Shown: in pieces, positions 1 to 8,705 of the stretch
Layout: each line of letters starts with the position of its first letter
Position numbering within the stretch: the stretch's first letter is position 1
Source of the DNA: Nocardioides sp. CER19
Lineage (GTDB): Bacteria > Actinomycetota > Actinomycetes > Propionibacteriales > Nocardioidaceae
NCBI RefSeq assembly: GCF_029846275.1
Contig: NZ_JARVWS010000002.1
Span: forward strand, 930,001 to 994,000
DNA: 64,000 nucleotides
Direction of reading: 5' to 3'
The notes under the pieces: generated by a model
What the model was told of the DNA's origin: nothing
The model's input: only the letters and a program-made list of their open reading frames with translations
Databases searched by the model: none
Position numbers and translations under genes: made by a program

Positions 1-39
1 TCGGTGCGGGCGTCGACGGGTCGGGTCACGGTAGGGACA

Positions 40-984
40 CTAGGACACGGCGCGCGCGTAGCGCTCGGCCAATACCCGGACGTGCTCGACGAGCTCGACC
101 GGCGACTCCACGGTGAAGTCCAGGCCGAGCATGCTGATCCAGATCGCGATGGTCTCCAGGCTGTCGCCGCCGGTGACGAGCACGCTGCGTGCTGCGCCCT
201 GCGGCTCGACGGTGCCGACCGCCGGGTTGATGCGGGCGACCACCTCCTCGGCCGGCGCGTCGATGGCGAGCCGCGCGTGCACCGCCCAGCCGGTGCGAGC
301 GACCTCGCGCACGACGAACTCGGTCAGGTCACCGGGGAACTCGCGCGGGGCGAAGCGCCGCCCGCCGGGCGTCCGGAGGCGGAGCCAGTCGACCCGGTAG
401 GGCCCCCACCGGTCGGCGGCGGGGTCGCGGGCCAGGAGGTACCAGCGACGCTGCCAGGCGACGAGCCGGTAGGGCTCGAGCTCGGCCGGCTCGTCGCGGT
501 AGAACGCTCGGAGCCCCTGGTGGTCGCGGATCGCGTCGGCCAGCTCGGCGAGCAGCCTCGGGTCGACCGGCGTGTCGGGGAAGCGCCCGTCGGTGTTGGG
601 TCCGGTGGTGGTGGCCGACGCGAGGGACGCCAGCCGGCGGCGCAGCCGGTCGGGGAGCACCTGCTCCAGCTTGGCCAGCGCCCGGGCGCCGGTCTCCTCG
701 AACCCCGCGACGGCCGTCGCCGCCTGCAGCCCGACGGCGACGGCGACCGCCTCCTCGTCGTCGAGCAGCAGCGGCGGCATCTTGGCGCCGACCCCGAGGC
801 GGTAGCGGCCACCCGGACCGCGCACCGCGTCGACGGGGTAGCCGAGCTCGCGCAACCGGGCGATGTCGTTGCGCACGGTCCGGTCGGTGACGTGCAGGCG
901 ACCGGCCAGCTCGGCTCCGGTCCAGTCGGGCCGGGCCTGGAGCAGGCCGAGGAGCTCCAGGAGCCGTGCCGAGGTTTCTCGCAC
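40..984 (-). CDS. WYL-domain helix-turn-helix transcriptional regulator
   Basis: A 314-residue YafY-type DNA-binding regulator. Residues 1-60 are a DeoR-like helix-turn-helix (motif LHVTDRTVRNDIARLRELGY) and the rest is a WYL-type ligand-sensing module (AFYRDEPAELEPYRLVAWQRRWYLLA), ending in the WCX extension. The GTG at 984 is chosen because the family N-terminus begins there (RETSARLLELLGLLQ); the frame stays open further upstream but that stretch does not look like protein. It is divergent from the epoxide hydrolase at 1072 with 87 bases between them, so control of that gene is plausible but inferred. Confidence 0.85.
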   Translation of the reverse strand: MRETSARLLELLGLLQARPDWTGAELAGRLHVTDRTVRNDIARLRELGYPVDAVRGPGGRYRLGVGAKMPPLLLDDEEAVAVAVGLQAATAVAGFEETGARALAKLEQVLPDRLRRRLASLASATTTGPNTDGRFPDTPVDPRLLAELADAIRDHQGLRAFYRDEPAELEPYRLVAWQRRWYLLARDPAADRWGPYRVDWLRLRTPGGRRFAPREFPGDLTEFVVREVARTGWAVHARLAIDAPAEEVVARINPAVGTVEPQGAARSVLVTGGDSLETIAIWISMLGLDFTVESPVELVEHVRVLAERYARAVS

Positions 985-1071
985 GACCTCGAGAATAGCG
1001 GAACCTACCTTTCCTGAACCGCTCCTAGCGTCGTCTCCATCAGCACCGAGCCCCACGATCGGAGAAGAGAC

Positions 1072-2199
1072 ATGACCACGACGAGCACCATCACCCCGTT
1101 CGCCATCGAGGTGCCGCAGGCCGACCTCGACGACCTGCGTGCCCGCCTCGAGCGCACCCGCTTCGCGCCCGCAGCCCCCGGCGACTCCTGGGACTACGGC
1201 ACGCCGGCGGCCTACCTGCGGGACATGGTCGAGCGCTGGAAGGAGCTCGACTGGCGGGCCGTCGAGCGGCGCGCCAACGCCCATCCCCAGTTCCTGACCG
1301 AGATCGACGGCCAGACCGTGCACTTCGTCCACGTCCGCAGCGGCGTGCCGGGCGCCACGCCGCTCCTGCTGGCGCACACCTACCCGGGCTCGTTCCTCGA
1401 GTTCCTGCCGATGATCGGGCCGCTCACCGACCCGGTCGCGCACGGCGGTCGTGCCCAGGACGCGTTCGACGTCGTCATCCCGTCTGTGCCGGGGTTCGGG
1501 TTCTCCACCCCGCTCTCGGGCGGAGGCTGGACGATGGCCCGCGTCGCGCAGACCTACGACGCCCTGATGCGACGCCTCGGCTACTCGTCGTACGGCATCC
1601 ACGGCAGCGACGCCGGCGCGATGATCGGCCGGGAGCTCGCCGTGCTCGACCCCGAGGGGTTCCTCGGCGCGCACGTCCTCCAGCTGTTCTCGTTCCCCAC
1701 CGGCGCGCCGGGGGAGATGGACGGCTTCGGCGAGAAGGAGTACGCCGCCCTGGCGCACCTGCAGTGGTTCCAGTCGGTCGGCGGCTACAACGCGATGAAC
1801 GGCACCCGGCCGCAGACGATCGCCGCGGCCGTGTCGGACTCGCCGGTGGGCTGGCTGGCCTACAGCGAGCTCTTCGAGAACTTCGGCAACGGCACGTCGC
1901 TCGTGACGCCCGAGCAGGTGCTGGAGCAGGTGACGCTCTACTGGCTGACCAACACGGCGGCGACTGCCGTGCGCTACCACTACGAGACCGGGCACGCCGG
2001 GGTCGAACCGGTGGTCAGCACCGGGCGGATCGGCGTGGCCGTGTTCCGCGACGACTTCCAGACCATCCGCCGGTTCGCCGAGCGCGACAACGCGGGGATC
2101 GCCCACTGGTCGGAGCACCCGCGCGGTGGGCACTACGCCGCCCTGGAGGTGCCGGAGGACGTCGTCGCCGACCTGCGCGCGTTCTACGCTCAGGGCTGA
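1072..2199 (+). CDS. epoxide hydrolase family alpha/beta hydrolase
   Basis: A 375-residue soluble hydrolase of the microsomal-type epoxide hydrolase family, opening epoxides to diols. The N-terminal lid domain is recognisable (FAIEVPQADLDDLRARLERT, residues 10-29). The oxyanion loop is LAHTYPGSF near residue 100 in place of the usual HGWPGS. The nucleophile is D180 in IHGSDAG and the general base lies in RGGHYAALE near residue 354. The start has a good ribosome site (GGAGAAGAGAC-ATG). The substrate cannot be told. The WYL regulator is transcribed divergently. Confidence 0.88.
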   Translation: MTTTSTITPFAIEVPQADLDDLRARLERTRFAPAAPGDSWDYGTPAAYLRDMVERWKELDWRAVERRANAHPQFLTEIDGQTVHFVHVRSGVPGATPLLLAHTYPGSFLEFLPMIGPLTDPVAHGGRAQDAFDVVIPSVPGFGFSTPLSGGGWTMARVAQTYDALMRRLGYSSYGIHGSDAGAMIGRELAVLDPEGFLGAHVLQLFSFPTGAPGEMDGFGEKEYAALAHLQWFQSVGGYNAMNGTRPQTIAAAVSDSPVGWLAYSELFENFGNGTSLVTPEQVLEQVTLYWLTNTAATAVRYHYETGHAGVEPVVSTGRIGVAVFRDDFQTIRRFAERDNAGIAHWSEHPRGGHYAALEVPEDVVADLRAFYAQG

Positions 2200-2206
2200 C
2201 CGACCA

Positions 2207-2243
2207 CGACCCGCCCCGCGCCGTTCCCGGCCAGGGCGGGTCG
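2207..2243 (+). terminator. hairpin after epoxide hydrolase
   Basis: CGACCCGCCC (2207-2216) pairs perfectly with GGGCGGGTCG (2234-2243) across a 17-base loop, 7 bases after the epoxide hydrolase stop. There is no U-run, as is common for actinobacterial terminators. Confidence 0.5.
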
Positions 2244-2280
2244 CGCTCCGATCCAGGACTCGCCGTGCCAGCATCGGCGC

Positions 2281-2832
2281 GTGCGAGACGAGCAGCGCCT
2301 GCAGACCGGGACCCCCGAGTCACGAGCCTTCGCCGAGCGGGTGGGGCTCGTCATGACCCTCACCGCGCGGCTCAACGCGCTCCCGTTCGACGACCTCGCA
2401 GCGCGCCGGGAGGTGCTCGAGCAGATCTTCGGCGGGCCGGTTCCCGAGTCGCTGTCGATCCTCCCGCCGTTCTTCTGCGACTACGGCCTCGGCGCGTCGT
2501 TCGGCGAGCGGGTGTTCATCAACCAGGGCTGCTACTTCCTGGACCTCGGCGGCATCACCATCGGTGACCGCGTCCTCATCGGCCCGCGGGTGACCCTGAG
2601 CACCGCCGGCCATCCGGTCGAGCCGGGGGAGCGGTTCGACTTCATCACGCACGCGCCGATCGTCCTCGAGGACGACGTCTGGATCGGCGCGGCGGCGACG
2701 ATCGCGCCCGGGGTGACCGTCGGCCGCGGTTCGGTGGTCGGCGCGGGCGCGGTGGTCGCGACGGACGTGCCCCCGATGAGCGTCGTCACCGGAGCGGGTC
2801 TCGTCGAGCGGAGGCGCTTGGGCTCGGCCTAG
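2281..2832 (+). CDS. sugar O-acetyltransferase, left-handed beta-helix (maltose/galactoside acetyltransferase family)
   Basis: A 183-residue acetyl-CoA-dependent acyltransferase with hexapeptide repeats (ITIGDRVLIGPRVTL, IVLEDDVWIGAAATI). The catalytic His is in LSTAGHPVEP near residue 111. The N-terminus (LTARLNALPFDDLAARREVL) matches the Mac domain of maltose and galactoside acetyltransferases. It starts at GTG with no clear ribosome site; CAGCAT 6 bases upstream could be a -10 for a leaderless mRNA. The acceptor sugar is unknown. It ends in a 4-base overlap with the convergent micropeptide gene. Confidence 0.85.
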   Translation: MRDEQRLQTGTPESRAFAERVGLVMTLTARLNALPFDDLAARREVLEQIFGGPVPESLSILPPFFCDYGLGASFGERVFINQGCYFLDLGGITIGDRVLIGPRVTLSTAGHPVEPGERFDFITHAPIVLEDDVWIGAAATIAPGVTVGRGSVVGAGAVVATDVPPMSVVTGAGLVERRRLGSA

Positions 2833-3017
2833 CTGGGGCCGTAGCCGTTGGGGTTGCGCAGCCTGTTGATGACCGACTCCTCGACGGCCGCGTCGCGGTC
2901 CCTCTGGAAGGCGGGGTTCGCCTGAAGGTCGACCTTCTGACGACCGCGGCGGCGGTCGTAGCGCCAGGCCCAGCCGAGGACGGCGAGCACCACGACGGCG
3001 ACGATCACGAAGAACAT
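2829..3017 (-). CDS. small membrane-anchored protein of unknown function
   Basis: A 62-residue protein with one N-terminal membrane segment (FFVIVAVVVLAVLGWAW, residues 2-18) followed by a basic patch (RYDRRRGRQK) and a soluble tail ending NRLRNPNGYGPS. A good ribosome site (AAGGGAACACGC-ATG) sets the start. I do not recognise a family; the topology suggests a cytoplasmic tail tethered to the membrane. It lies downstream of the HNH gene on the same strand with a 70-base gap. Confidence 0.65.
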   Translation of the reverse strand: MFFVIVAVVVLAVLGWAWRYDRRRGRQKVDLQANPAFQRDRDAAVEESVINRLRNPNGYGPS

Positions 3018-3087
3018 GCGTGTTCCCTTCGGGAGTTCCTGGCTCGCAGTGTTGCACCTCGAACGGCGGTTGTCCTCGGCTCGCGGA

Positions 3088-4374
3088 CTAGCAGCGTCGG
3101 TGCACCTGGATCCGCCCCGGACGAAGGCGTGCGACGCGGTAGTCAGGGTGGTCGGCGAAGGTGTGGTGGCGCCTGCAGATGAGCACGCCGTCGGCGAGGT
3201 CGGTGCTGCCGCCGGACTGCCACTGGTCGAGATGATGGGCCTCGCCCCACACCGCGGGACGGACACACCCGTCGACGGCGCAGGTGCCACCCTGTTGCAC
3301 GACCATCGCCAGCCGCTGCTTCTTGCTGAAGAACCGTGCCTTGCGGCCCAGGTCGAGGATCTCGCTGTCGGTGCCGAGCACCGCCGGGATGACGCCTGAC
3401 CGCGCCGCCAGCCGTCGGGCGAGCCCGGGGCTGACGGCGTGCCCCGTGGCGAGCTGGGCGGCTCGCAGGCCGCCGACCAGGGTGGTGAGGTCCATGGTGA
3501 CCACGACGGAGGGGTCGCAACCGCCCATCGTCGGCAGTCCGGAGGCGGGGACGCGGTCGATGAGCTCGGCCAGGGCGTGCCCACGCCGCTCCTCGGCGGA
3601 GAGCCTGACCCCGGTCGTGGGGTCGTCGGTCGGGATCGGGTCGGGCCTGTCGGGGTTGAGCAGCGACTCGAGCATCCGCTGCAGCTTCACGCCGTGGAGG
3701 AGCGGGAGGCGGATGGTCCCGGTCGTGGTCGCGGTCAGCTCGTCGTGCCAGAGGTGGACGAACGTCCTCCGATCCGCCGCGGCTTCCGCACGAGCGAGCT
3801 GGGCGGCCAGCCGTGCCTCGGCACCGGAAGGGTCGATCACCTCGTCGAGGTGATCGGCGAGCCGCCGGAGCGCCCGGGTGTCGTGGGCGTGTGCCTCGCC
3901 CGTGAGGTACTCCTCCGCCTGCTCGCGCACGGCCGGGTCGAGGTCACGCGGCAGGGCGTCGAGAGCCGCGACGATCGTCGCGGCCGAGGCCACCGGGAAG
4001 GCGCCCGCCGCCAGCGCCGCGGAGGTGACAGGGTGCTCGGCGAGGGAGCGCGCCAGGGTGATCTGGCGCCTGGCATCGGCCGGCGCCAGCAGCACGCGGT
4101 CACGCAGCCACGCCATCAGGTCGACCACGCCGTCGTGGCTCGCGAGGTCGGACTGGTCGGCCTGGGCGACCAGCGCGAGCGTCAGCGCGGCGATGCGTGC
4201 CTGCGCGGCGAACGCCTCGGCCACGCACTCCGCCAGCTCCGTCGGCGCCAACGACCACGTGCGGCCGGCGTCGACGCCGTCGAGCCGCTCGTGCAACCGG
4301 CCGAGGAACCGGTGCACCTCGTGCCGCCGGTCGGAGGCCGGCGTAGGAGAGGGGTGGTCGCTGACGGCGGTCAC
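3088..4374 (-). CDS. DUF222 / 13E12-type HNH endonuclease family protein
   Basis: A 428-residue protein with an N-terminal DUF222 region and a C-terminal HNH nuclease fold (CAVDGCVRPAVWGEAHHLDQ, then LICRRHHTFADHPDY; paired Cys and His-His-Asp are visible). The family corresponds to the M. tuberculosis 13E12 repeats. The start is GTG behind GGAGGCACG. The promoter about 95 bases upstream carries a LexA-type operator inside a -35/-10 pair, so SOS induction is likely; several 13E12 genes are LexA targets in mycobacteria. Whether it cleaves DNA, and which DNA, is not known. Confidence 0.85.
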   Translation of the reverse strand: MTAVSDHPSPTPASDRRHEVHRFLGRLHERLDGVDAGRTWSLAPTELAECVAEAFAAQARIAALTLALVAQADQSDLASHDGVVDLMAWLRDRVLLAPADARRQITLARSLAEHPVTSAALAAGAFPVASAATIVAALDALPRDLDPAVREQAEEYLTGEAHAHDTRALRRLADHLDEVIDPSGAEARLAAQLARAEAAADRRTFVHLWHDELTATTTGTIRLPLLHGVKLQRMLESLLNPDRPDPIPTDDPTTGVRLSAEERRGHALAELIDRVPASGLPTMGGCDPSVVVTMDLTTLVGGLRAAQLATGHAVSPGLARRLAARSGVIPAVLGTDSEILDLGRKARFFSKKQRLAMVVQQGGTCAVDGCVRPAVWGEAHHLDQWQSGGSTDLADGVLICRRHHTFADHPDYRVARLRPGRIQVHRRC

Positions 4375-4457
4375 CGTGCCTCCACTGATCGCTCGACGGG
4401 AAGGTCAGCAGATCGACGTGGAGGGGCCGAAGGGACGGCTCGGTGGGAACGACTTAC

Positions 4458-4506
4458 GATCTGCTCTTATCGTACACCTGTTCGAATTGGTCCGCAAGAG
4501 CAGATC
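4458..4506. repeat. 11-bp perfect inverted repeat bracketing the SOS promoter
   Basis: GATCTGCTCTT (4458-4468) and AAGAGCAGATC (4496-4506) are perfect complements 27 bases apart, enclosing the LexA-like box and most of the promoter. It could form a cruciform or be a second operator pair. Confidence 0.65.
4469..4497 (-). promoter_or_regulatory. promoter with overlapping LexA (SOS) box for the HNH gene
   Basis: On the minus strand TTGCGG (4497-4492), a 17-base spacer and TACGAT (4474-4469) form a well-spaced promoter. The 16-base block at 4470-4485, TCGAACAGGTGTACGA on the minus strand, differs at one position from the actinobacterial SOS box TCGAACNNNNGTTCGA. It covers the -10 and the adjacent spacer, where a repressor would block polymerase. 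It lies about 95 bases before the HNH start. Confidence 0.7.
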
Positions 4507-4599
4507 TGACTGATGTCTCTCTTCGACCGCGTTGCGCGGCGACCACCCAGATCCGGCGGGTGAGGTCGTCGATCGGCGAGCGATCAACTCCTCTCGCCG

Positions 4600-5337
4600 C
4601 TACCGGAGGTGGCGGGCGAAGAACCTGGCGGCATCCTCGCCGGCGTACGTCGGGACTCCCGTGTGTCCACCCATGTTCGCCTGGAGGGTCTTCTCCGCCG
4701 AGCCGAACGCGTCGAACAGGTCGAGGGCCGCCTGCCGGTCGTTGCCCTCGTCGTCCCACTGGAGCAGGACATGGACCGGGATCGTGACGCGGCGGGCCTC
4801 GTCGATGATGGCGCGGGGCACGAAGCTTCCGGCGAAGAGGCCGGCGGCGACGAGGCGTGGTTCGGCCAGCGCCAGGCGTACGCCGACGGCGATGACTCCG
4901 CCGGAGAGGGCGACCGGGCCGCCGATCTCGGGAAGGCCGAGAACCGAGTCGAGGCAGGCCTGCCACTCCGGGACCGCCGCGTCGACCAGCGGAAGGATCA
5001 ACCGGTCGATCGTGTCGTCTGCCGGTCGCTCACCGGCCGCGATCGCCTGGCGCAGGTCAGCCCGTGCCTGCTCGACGGTCGGAATCGCCGGACGCTCGCC
5101 GCTGCCAGGTAGCTCGATGGTCGCCGAGGCGAAGCCCTCCGCGGCGGCGTGCCGCGCTCGACCCGCCAGGCGGGGGTACATGCGGCTCAGCCCGCCCGGA
5201 TGACCGAGGAGGATCAACGGCACGGGTGCGGTCGGCGATGCGGACGAAGGCGTCCACAGCATGCCCGGGATGTCACCGATGGAGAATCCGCGCTCGTGCA
5301 CGCCGTCGCGGAGTCGTTGCTCAGAGGAGAAGTGCAT
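4600..5337 (-). CDS. alpha/beta hydrolase, dienelactone-hydrolase-like
   Basis: A 245-residue alpha/beta hydrolase fold protein. Visible landmarks are the oxyanion loop LILLGHPGG, a nucleophile elbow near ALSGGVIAVG, the acid strand VHVLLQWDDEGN and the terminal His in MGGHTGVPTY. The start is ATG 5337, with AAGGA 7 bases upstream; the open frame extends further but lacks family sequence. The substrate is unknown. A 16-codon ORF with a very strong ribosome site lies directly upstream and may be its leader. Confidence 0.75.
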   Translation of the reverse strand: MHFSSEQRLRDGVHERGFSIGDIPGMLWTPSSASPTAPVPLILLGHPGGLSRMYPRLAGRARHAAAEGFASATIELPGSGERPAIPTVEQARADLRQAIAAGERPADDTIDRLILPLVDAAVPEWQACLDSVLGLPEIGGPVALSGGVIAVGVRLALAEPRLVAAGLFAGSFVPRAIIDEARRVTIPVHVLLQWDDEGNDRQAALDLFDAFGSAEKTLQANMGGHTGVPTYAGEDAARFFARHLR

Positions 5338-5381
5338 GGTCGTTCCTTCGGGAGTGCGTTCGAGCGGCGCTCCCGGACGAC

Positions 5382-5432
5382 CTATCGCCCGACCGTGACC
5401 TCTGCGAGCAGCACCCATGTCGAATCGTTCAC
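5382..5432 (-). CDS. putative 16-codon leader or micro-ORF
   Basis: A GTG-started ORF of 16 codons (MNDSTWVLLAEVTVGR) preceded by AGGAGGTGA, a near-complete anti-16S match, 5 bases before the start. It sits between the accE-like gene and the alpha/beta hydrolase on the same strand. The peptide has no run of a single rare amino acid, so classical attenuation is not indicated. Real translation is inferred only from the ribosome site. Confidence 0.35.
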   Translation of the reverse strand: MNDSTWVLLAEVTVGR

Positions 5433-5472
5433 GGGTATCACCTCCTGGTCGTCGTACGGCCGTTGAAGGCTA

Positions 5473-5733
5473 TCAGCGGGGCAGGCCGCTGGCCCGCCAG
5501 GCACCGCGGCCGTGCGCGAGCGCGCGGACCGTCGTCGCGCGGACGGCGCGCTCCGGGTTGGCCCACTCCGAGCGCGGTGGCTCGGGCGCGGACTCGCCAC
5601 CGCCCAGGGAGGCGAACACGGCGACGATCGCTGCGATCTCCTCAGGGGCGGCGTCCGGGTTGACGACGTGCAGGACGGGCGCGGCGTCCGGCTCGCTGCC
5701 GCTCACAGCGCTGTTCTGTTCGAGGCCGCTCAC
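5473..5733 (-). CDS. acyl-CoA carboxylase epsilon subunit
   Basis: An 86-residue protein matching the small epsilon subunit of actinobacterial acyl-CoA carboxylases. The C-terminal two-thirds carry the family pattern ([20 protein letters not shown], then [11 protein letters not shown]). It binds and stabilises the alpha-beta holoenzyme. Its ATG overlaps the stop of the beta-subunit gene (ATGA, 5730-5733), so the two are translationally coupled. The N-terminus is short and acidic, as expected. Confidence 0.85.
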   Translation of the reverse strand: MSGLEQNSAVSGSEPDAAPVLHVVNPDAAPEEIAAIVAVFASLGGGESAPEPPRSEWANPERAVRATTVRALAHGRGAWRASGLPR

Positions 5734-7349
5734 AGCGGGATGTTCCCGTGCTTCTTGGGCGGCAGCGTCTCGCGCTTGGTGGCGAGCAGCCGCAGCGCGC
5801 GGGTGACCTCGGCGCGGGTCTCGTGGGGCGGGATGACGGCGTCGACGTACCCGCGCTCGGCGGCGATGTAGGGGTTGGCCAGCGTGGTCTCGTAGTCGTC
5901 GATGAGCTCGGCGCGACGGCCCTCGACGTCACCACCGGCGTCGGCGACGGACTTGAGCTCGCGGCGGTAGACGATGTTGGCGGCGCCCTGGGCGCCCATG
6001 ACAGCGATCTGGGCGGTCGGCCAGGCGAGGTTGATGTCGGCGCCGAGGTGCTTGGAGCCCATGACGTCGTAGGCGCCGCCGTAGGCCTTGCGGGTGATGA
6101 CGGTGACCAGCGGGACGGTGGCCTCGGCGTAGGCGTAGATGAGCTTGGCGCCGCGGCGGATGATGCCGTTCCACTCCTGGTCGGTGCCGGGCAGGAAGCC
6201 GGGGACGTCGACGAAGGTGAGGACCGGGATATTGAAGGCGTCGCAGAACCGGACGAACCGGGCCGCCTTCTCGGAGGCGTCGATGTCGAGGGTGCCGGCG
6301 AACTGCATCGGCTGGTTGGCCACGACACCGACCGAACGGCCCTCGATGCGGCCGAAGCCGACGATGATGTTGGGCGCGAACAGGCCTTGGACCTCGAGGA
6401 AGTCACCGTCGTCGACGACGCCGGCGATGACGTCGTGCATGTCGTAGGGCTGGTTGGGGGAGTCCGGGATCAGCGTGTCGAGGGCCCGGTCCTCGTCGGT
6501 GATCTCCAGGGAGGCGGGCGCCTCGTAGGAGGGTGCCTCGTCGAGGTTGTTCTGGGGGAGGAAGGAGAGCAGCGCCTTGACGTACTCGATCGCGTCCTCC
6601 TCGTCGGAGGCCATGTAGTGGCTGTTGCCCGACTTGGTGTTGTGCGCCCGGGCGCCGCCGAGGTCCTCCATGGAGACGTCCTCGCCGGTGACCGTCTTGA
6701 TGACGTCGGGGCCGGTGATGAACATGGCCGAGGTCTGGTCGACCATGACCGTGAAGTCGGTGACCGCGGGGGAGTAGACGTGCCCACCGGCGCAGTTGCC
6801 CATGATCAAGCTGATCTGCGGGATCACGCCGGAGGCGTGCACGTTGCGGCGGAAGATCTCGCCGTAGAGGCCCAGGGAGACCACGCCCTCCTGGATGCGG
6901 GCGCCGGCGCCCTCATTGATGCCGATGATCGGGGAGCCGGTCTTGATGGCCAGGTCCATCACCTTGGTGATCTTCTCGCCGTAGACCTCGCCCAGCGAGC
7001 CGCCGAAGACCGTGAAGTCCTGCGAGAACACGCACACCTGGCGGCCCTCGATCGTGCCGTAGCCGGTGATCACGCCGTCGCCGTAGGGACGGGTCTTCTC
7101 CAGCCCGAAGTTGGTCGAGCGGTGCCGCGCCAGCTCGTCGAGCTCCTGGAAGGAGCCCTCGTCGAAGAGCATCTCGATCCGCTCACGCGCGGTCTTGCGG
7201 CCCTTCGCGTGCTGCTTCTCGACCGCCTTCGCCGAGCCGGCGTGAACGGCCTCGTCGATCCGCCGGTCGAGGTCGGCCAGCTTGCCGGCCGTCGTGTGGA
7301 GGTCGGCCGAGGTCGGGTTGCTCTGTGTCTCGTCAGGCTGGGCACTCAC
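5730..7349 (-). CDS. pccB: propionyl-CoA carboxylase beta subunit (carboxyltransferase)
   Basis: A 539-residue carboxyltransferase that moves CO2 from carboxybiotin to propionyl-CoA (or acetyl-CoA), feeding methylmalonyl-CoA metabolism. Both crotonase-like halves are present with oxyanion glycines ([11 protein letters not shown] and [13 protein letters not shown]). The Asp in GGAYDVMG is the position that favours propionyl-CoA in Streptomyces PccB. GTG 7349 is preferred over GTG 7361 because TAGTGT lies 8 bases upstream, consistent with a leaderless mRNA. It is divergent from birA, whose product biotinylates the partner alpha subunit; that subunit is not in this window. Confidence 0.93.
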   Translation of the reverse strand: MSAQPDETQSNPTSADLHTTAGKLADLDRRIDEAVHAGSAKAVEKQHAKGRKTARERIEMLFDEGSFQELDELARHRSTNFGLEKTRPYGDGVITGYGTIEGRQVCVFSQDFTVFGGSLGEVYGEKITKVMDLAIKTGSPIIGINEGAGARIQEGVVSLGLYGEIFRRNVHASGVIPQISLIMGNCAGGHVYSPAVTDFTVMVDQTSAMFITGPDVIKTVTGEDVSMEDLGGARAHNTKSGNSHYMASDEEDAIEYVKALLSFLPQNNLDEAPSYEAPASLEITDEDRALDTLIPDSPNQPYDMHDVIAGVVDDGDFLEVQGLFAPNIIVGFGRIEGRSVGVVANQPMQFAGTLDIDASEKAARFVRFCDAFNIPVLTFVDVPGFLPGTDQEWNGIIRRGAKLIYAYAEATVPLVTVITRKAYGGAYDVMGSKHLGADINLAWPTAQIAVMGAQGAANIVYRRELKSVADAGGDVEGRRAELIDDYETTLANPYIAAERGYVDAVIPPHETRAEVTRALRLLATKRETLPPKKHGNIPL

Positions 7350-7357
7350 AGTTCGGC

Positions 7358-7363
7358 ACACTA
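7358..7363 (-). promoter_or_regulatory. -10 element of pccB (leaderless)
   Basis: TAGTGT on the minus strand, 8 bases before GTG 7349. It is part of a 10-bp palindromic motif, GCACTAGTGC-like, that also lies at the birA start. Confidence 0.5.
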
Positions 7364-7369
7364 GTGCCC

Positions 7370-8185
7370 GTGAGCGAGGACACGAATGGGCGAGCCCCTC
7401 TCGATTCTGTGAGGATCACCACGGGCGATGACCCGTTTGTCGTCGAGATCCTGCCGGAGACGCCCTCCACCAACGCGGTCGTGGCCGAGCGCGCGCGGCA
7501 GGGAGCGCCCGAGGGCCTGGTCGTCGTCACGGAGCACCAGACGGCGGGCCGCGGCCGGCTCGACCGGACGTGGGAGACCCCGCTCCACTCGGCGCTGACG
7601 CTCTCGGTCCTGCTGCGCCCGCCGGTCGACCGCGTGCCGGCCCAGCGGTGGCCGTGGTTGCCGCTCCTCACGGGGCTGGCGGTGACGTCCGCGCTCCGGG
7701 AGGAGGGGTACGCCGCCGGGGTGAAGTGGCCCAACGACGTACTGCTGCGGACGCGCTCCGGCGAGGAGAAGAAGGTCTGCGGGATCCTCGTCGAGCGGGT
7801 CGAGACGCCGGACGGCCCGGCGGCGGTCGTCGGCATCGGGCTCAACACCTCGCTCACCGTCGCGGAGCTGCCGGTGCCGACCGCCACGTCGCTCGCGATC
7901 GAGTCCGGGGGTCCGGTCGACCGCACAGCGGTGCTGCGGTCGGTCCTGCGGGGGCTGCGCGGCCACTACGAGGACTGGGTCGCCGACCCGGACACGCTCC
8001 GGTCGGCGTACGCGGCGGCGAGCGTGACGCTCGGCCGCCAGGTCCGCGCCGAGCTTCCCGGCGGGGCGACGCTCGTCGGGAGAGCGACGGCCATCGACGC
8101 GAGCGGACGCGTCGTCATCGCCACGGAGCAGGGCGAGAAGGCCGTCGGCGCAGGTGACGTGGTTCACCTCCGGCCGGTCCGATAG
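7370..8185 (+). CDS. birA: biotin--[acetyl-CoA-carboxylase] ligase
   Basis: A 271-residue ligase that activates biotin with ATP and attaches it to the carboxylase carrier lysine. Motifs are the biotinyl-AMP loop GRGRLDRTW, the catalytic KWPNDVLL and a C-terminal SH3-like domain ([19 protein letters not shown]). There is no N-terminal DNA-binding domain, so it is a group I, non-repressor BirA. GTG 7370 and GTG 7364 are both possible. The start is only about 20 bases from the divergent pccB start, leaving no room for a leader. The downstream genes to purE run the same way. Confidence 0.92.
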   Translation: MSEDTNGRAPLDSVRITTGDDPFVVEILPETPSTNAVVAERARQGAPEGLVVVTEHQTAGRGRLDRTWETPLHSALTLSVLLRPPVDRVPAQRWPWLPLLTGLAVTSALREEGYAAGVKWPNDVLLRTRSGEEKKVCGILVERVETPDGPAAVVGIGLNTSLTVAELPVPTATSLAIESGGPVDRTAVLRSVLRGLRGHYEDWVADPDTLRSAYAAASVTLGRQVRAELPGGATLVGRATAIDASGRVVIATEQGEKAVGAGDVVHLRPVR

Positions 8186-8189
8186 TGAG

Positions 8190-8702
8190 ATGATGCGTCC
8201 CGTGGGGATCCCGAGCAGGCAGCTGAACGAGGGCGAGACGGTCGTCCTCCACACCCGCACGCACGCGAAGGCACTGCTGCTGCCGGCCCTGGCGCTGATC
8301 GTGCTGCTCGTCATCGGGGAGATCGGTCACTTCTGGCTCCCACGGGTCACCTCGCTCGTGCTGTGGGCGCTGGTCGCCCTCGGGGCGCTCTGGTACGTCG
8401 TCCGACCGGTCCTCGTCTGGGCGAGCGCCACCTACACCGTCACCACCCGGCGACTGGTCACGCGGCGCGGCGTCCTCACCCGACGCGGGCACGACATCCC
8501 GCTGAGCCGGATCAGCGACGTCGCCTCCGAGCGCGACCTCATCGACCGGCTGCTCGGCTGCGGCACCCTCTACGTCAGCGACGCCAGCACCCATGGGCGG
8601 GTCATGCTCCACGACATCCCGCGCGTGGAGGAGGCCCAGCGGCTCATCAACGAGCTCCTCAACGACAGCAACGACCGCGCCATGCGCGACGAAGGCGTGT
8701 AG
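8190..8702 (+). CDS. PH domain-containing membrane protein (bPH2/YdbS-like)
   Basis: A protein of about 170 residues with two hydrophobic helices (LLLPALALIVLLVIGEIG and TSLVLWALVALGALWYVV) followed by a bacterial PH domain (ATYTVTTRRLVTRRGVLTRR). Two tandem ATGs (8190, 8193) follow the birA stop and neither has a strong ribosome site. Proteins of this type sit next to birA and purK in mycobacteria. Its role is unknown; binding to a membrane or protein partner is an inference from the PH fold. Confidence 0.8.
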   Translation: MMRPVGIPSRQLNEGETVVLHTRTHAKALLLPALALIVLLVIGEIGHFWLPRVTSLVLWALVALGALWYVVRPVLVWASATYTVTTRRLVTRRGVLTRRGHDIPLSRISDVASERDLIDRLLGCGTLYVSDASTHGRVMLHDIPRVEEAQRLINELLNDSNDRAMRDEGV

Positions 8703-8705
8703 CCG

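Noticed and set aside
3056..3071. Second SOS box (TCGAACGGCGGTTGTC) before the micropeptide gene
   Set aside because: Only the first half-site matches; three mismatches in the second half make it no better than chance in GC-rich DNA.
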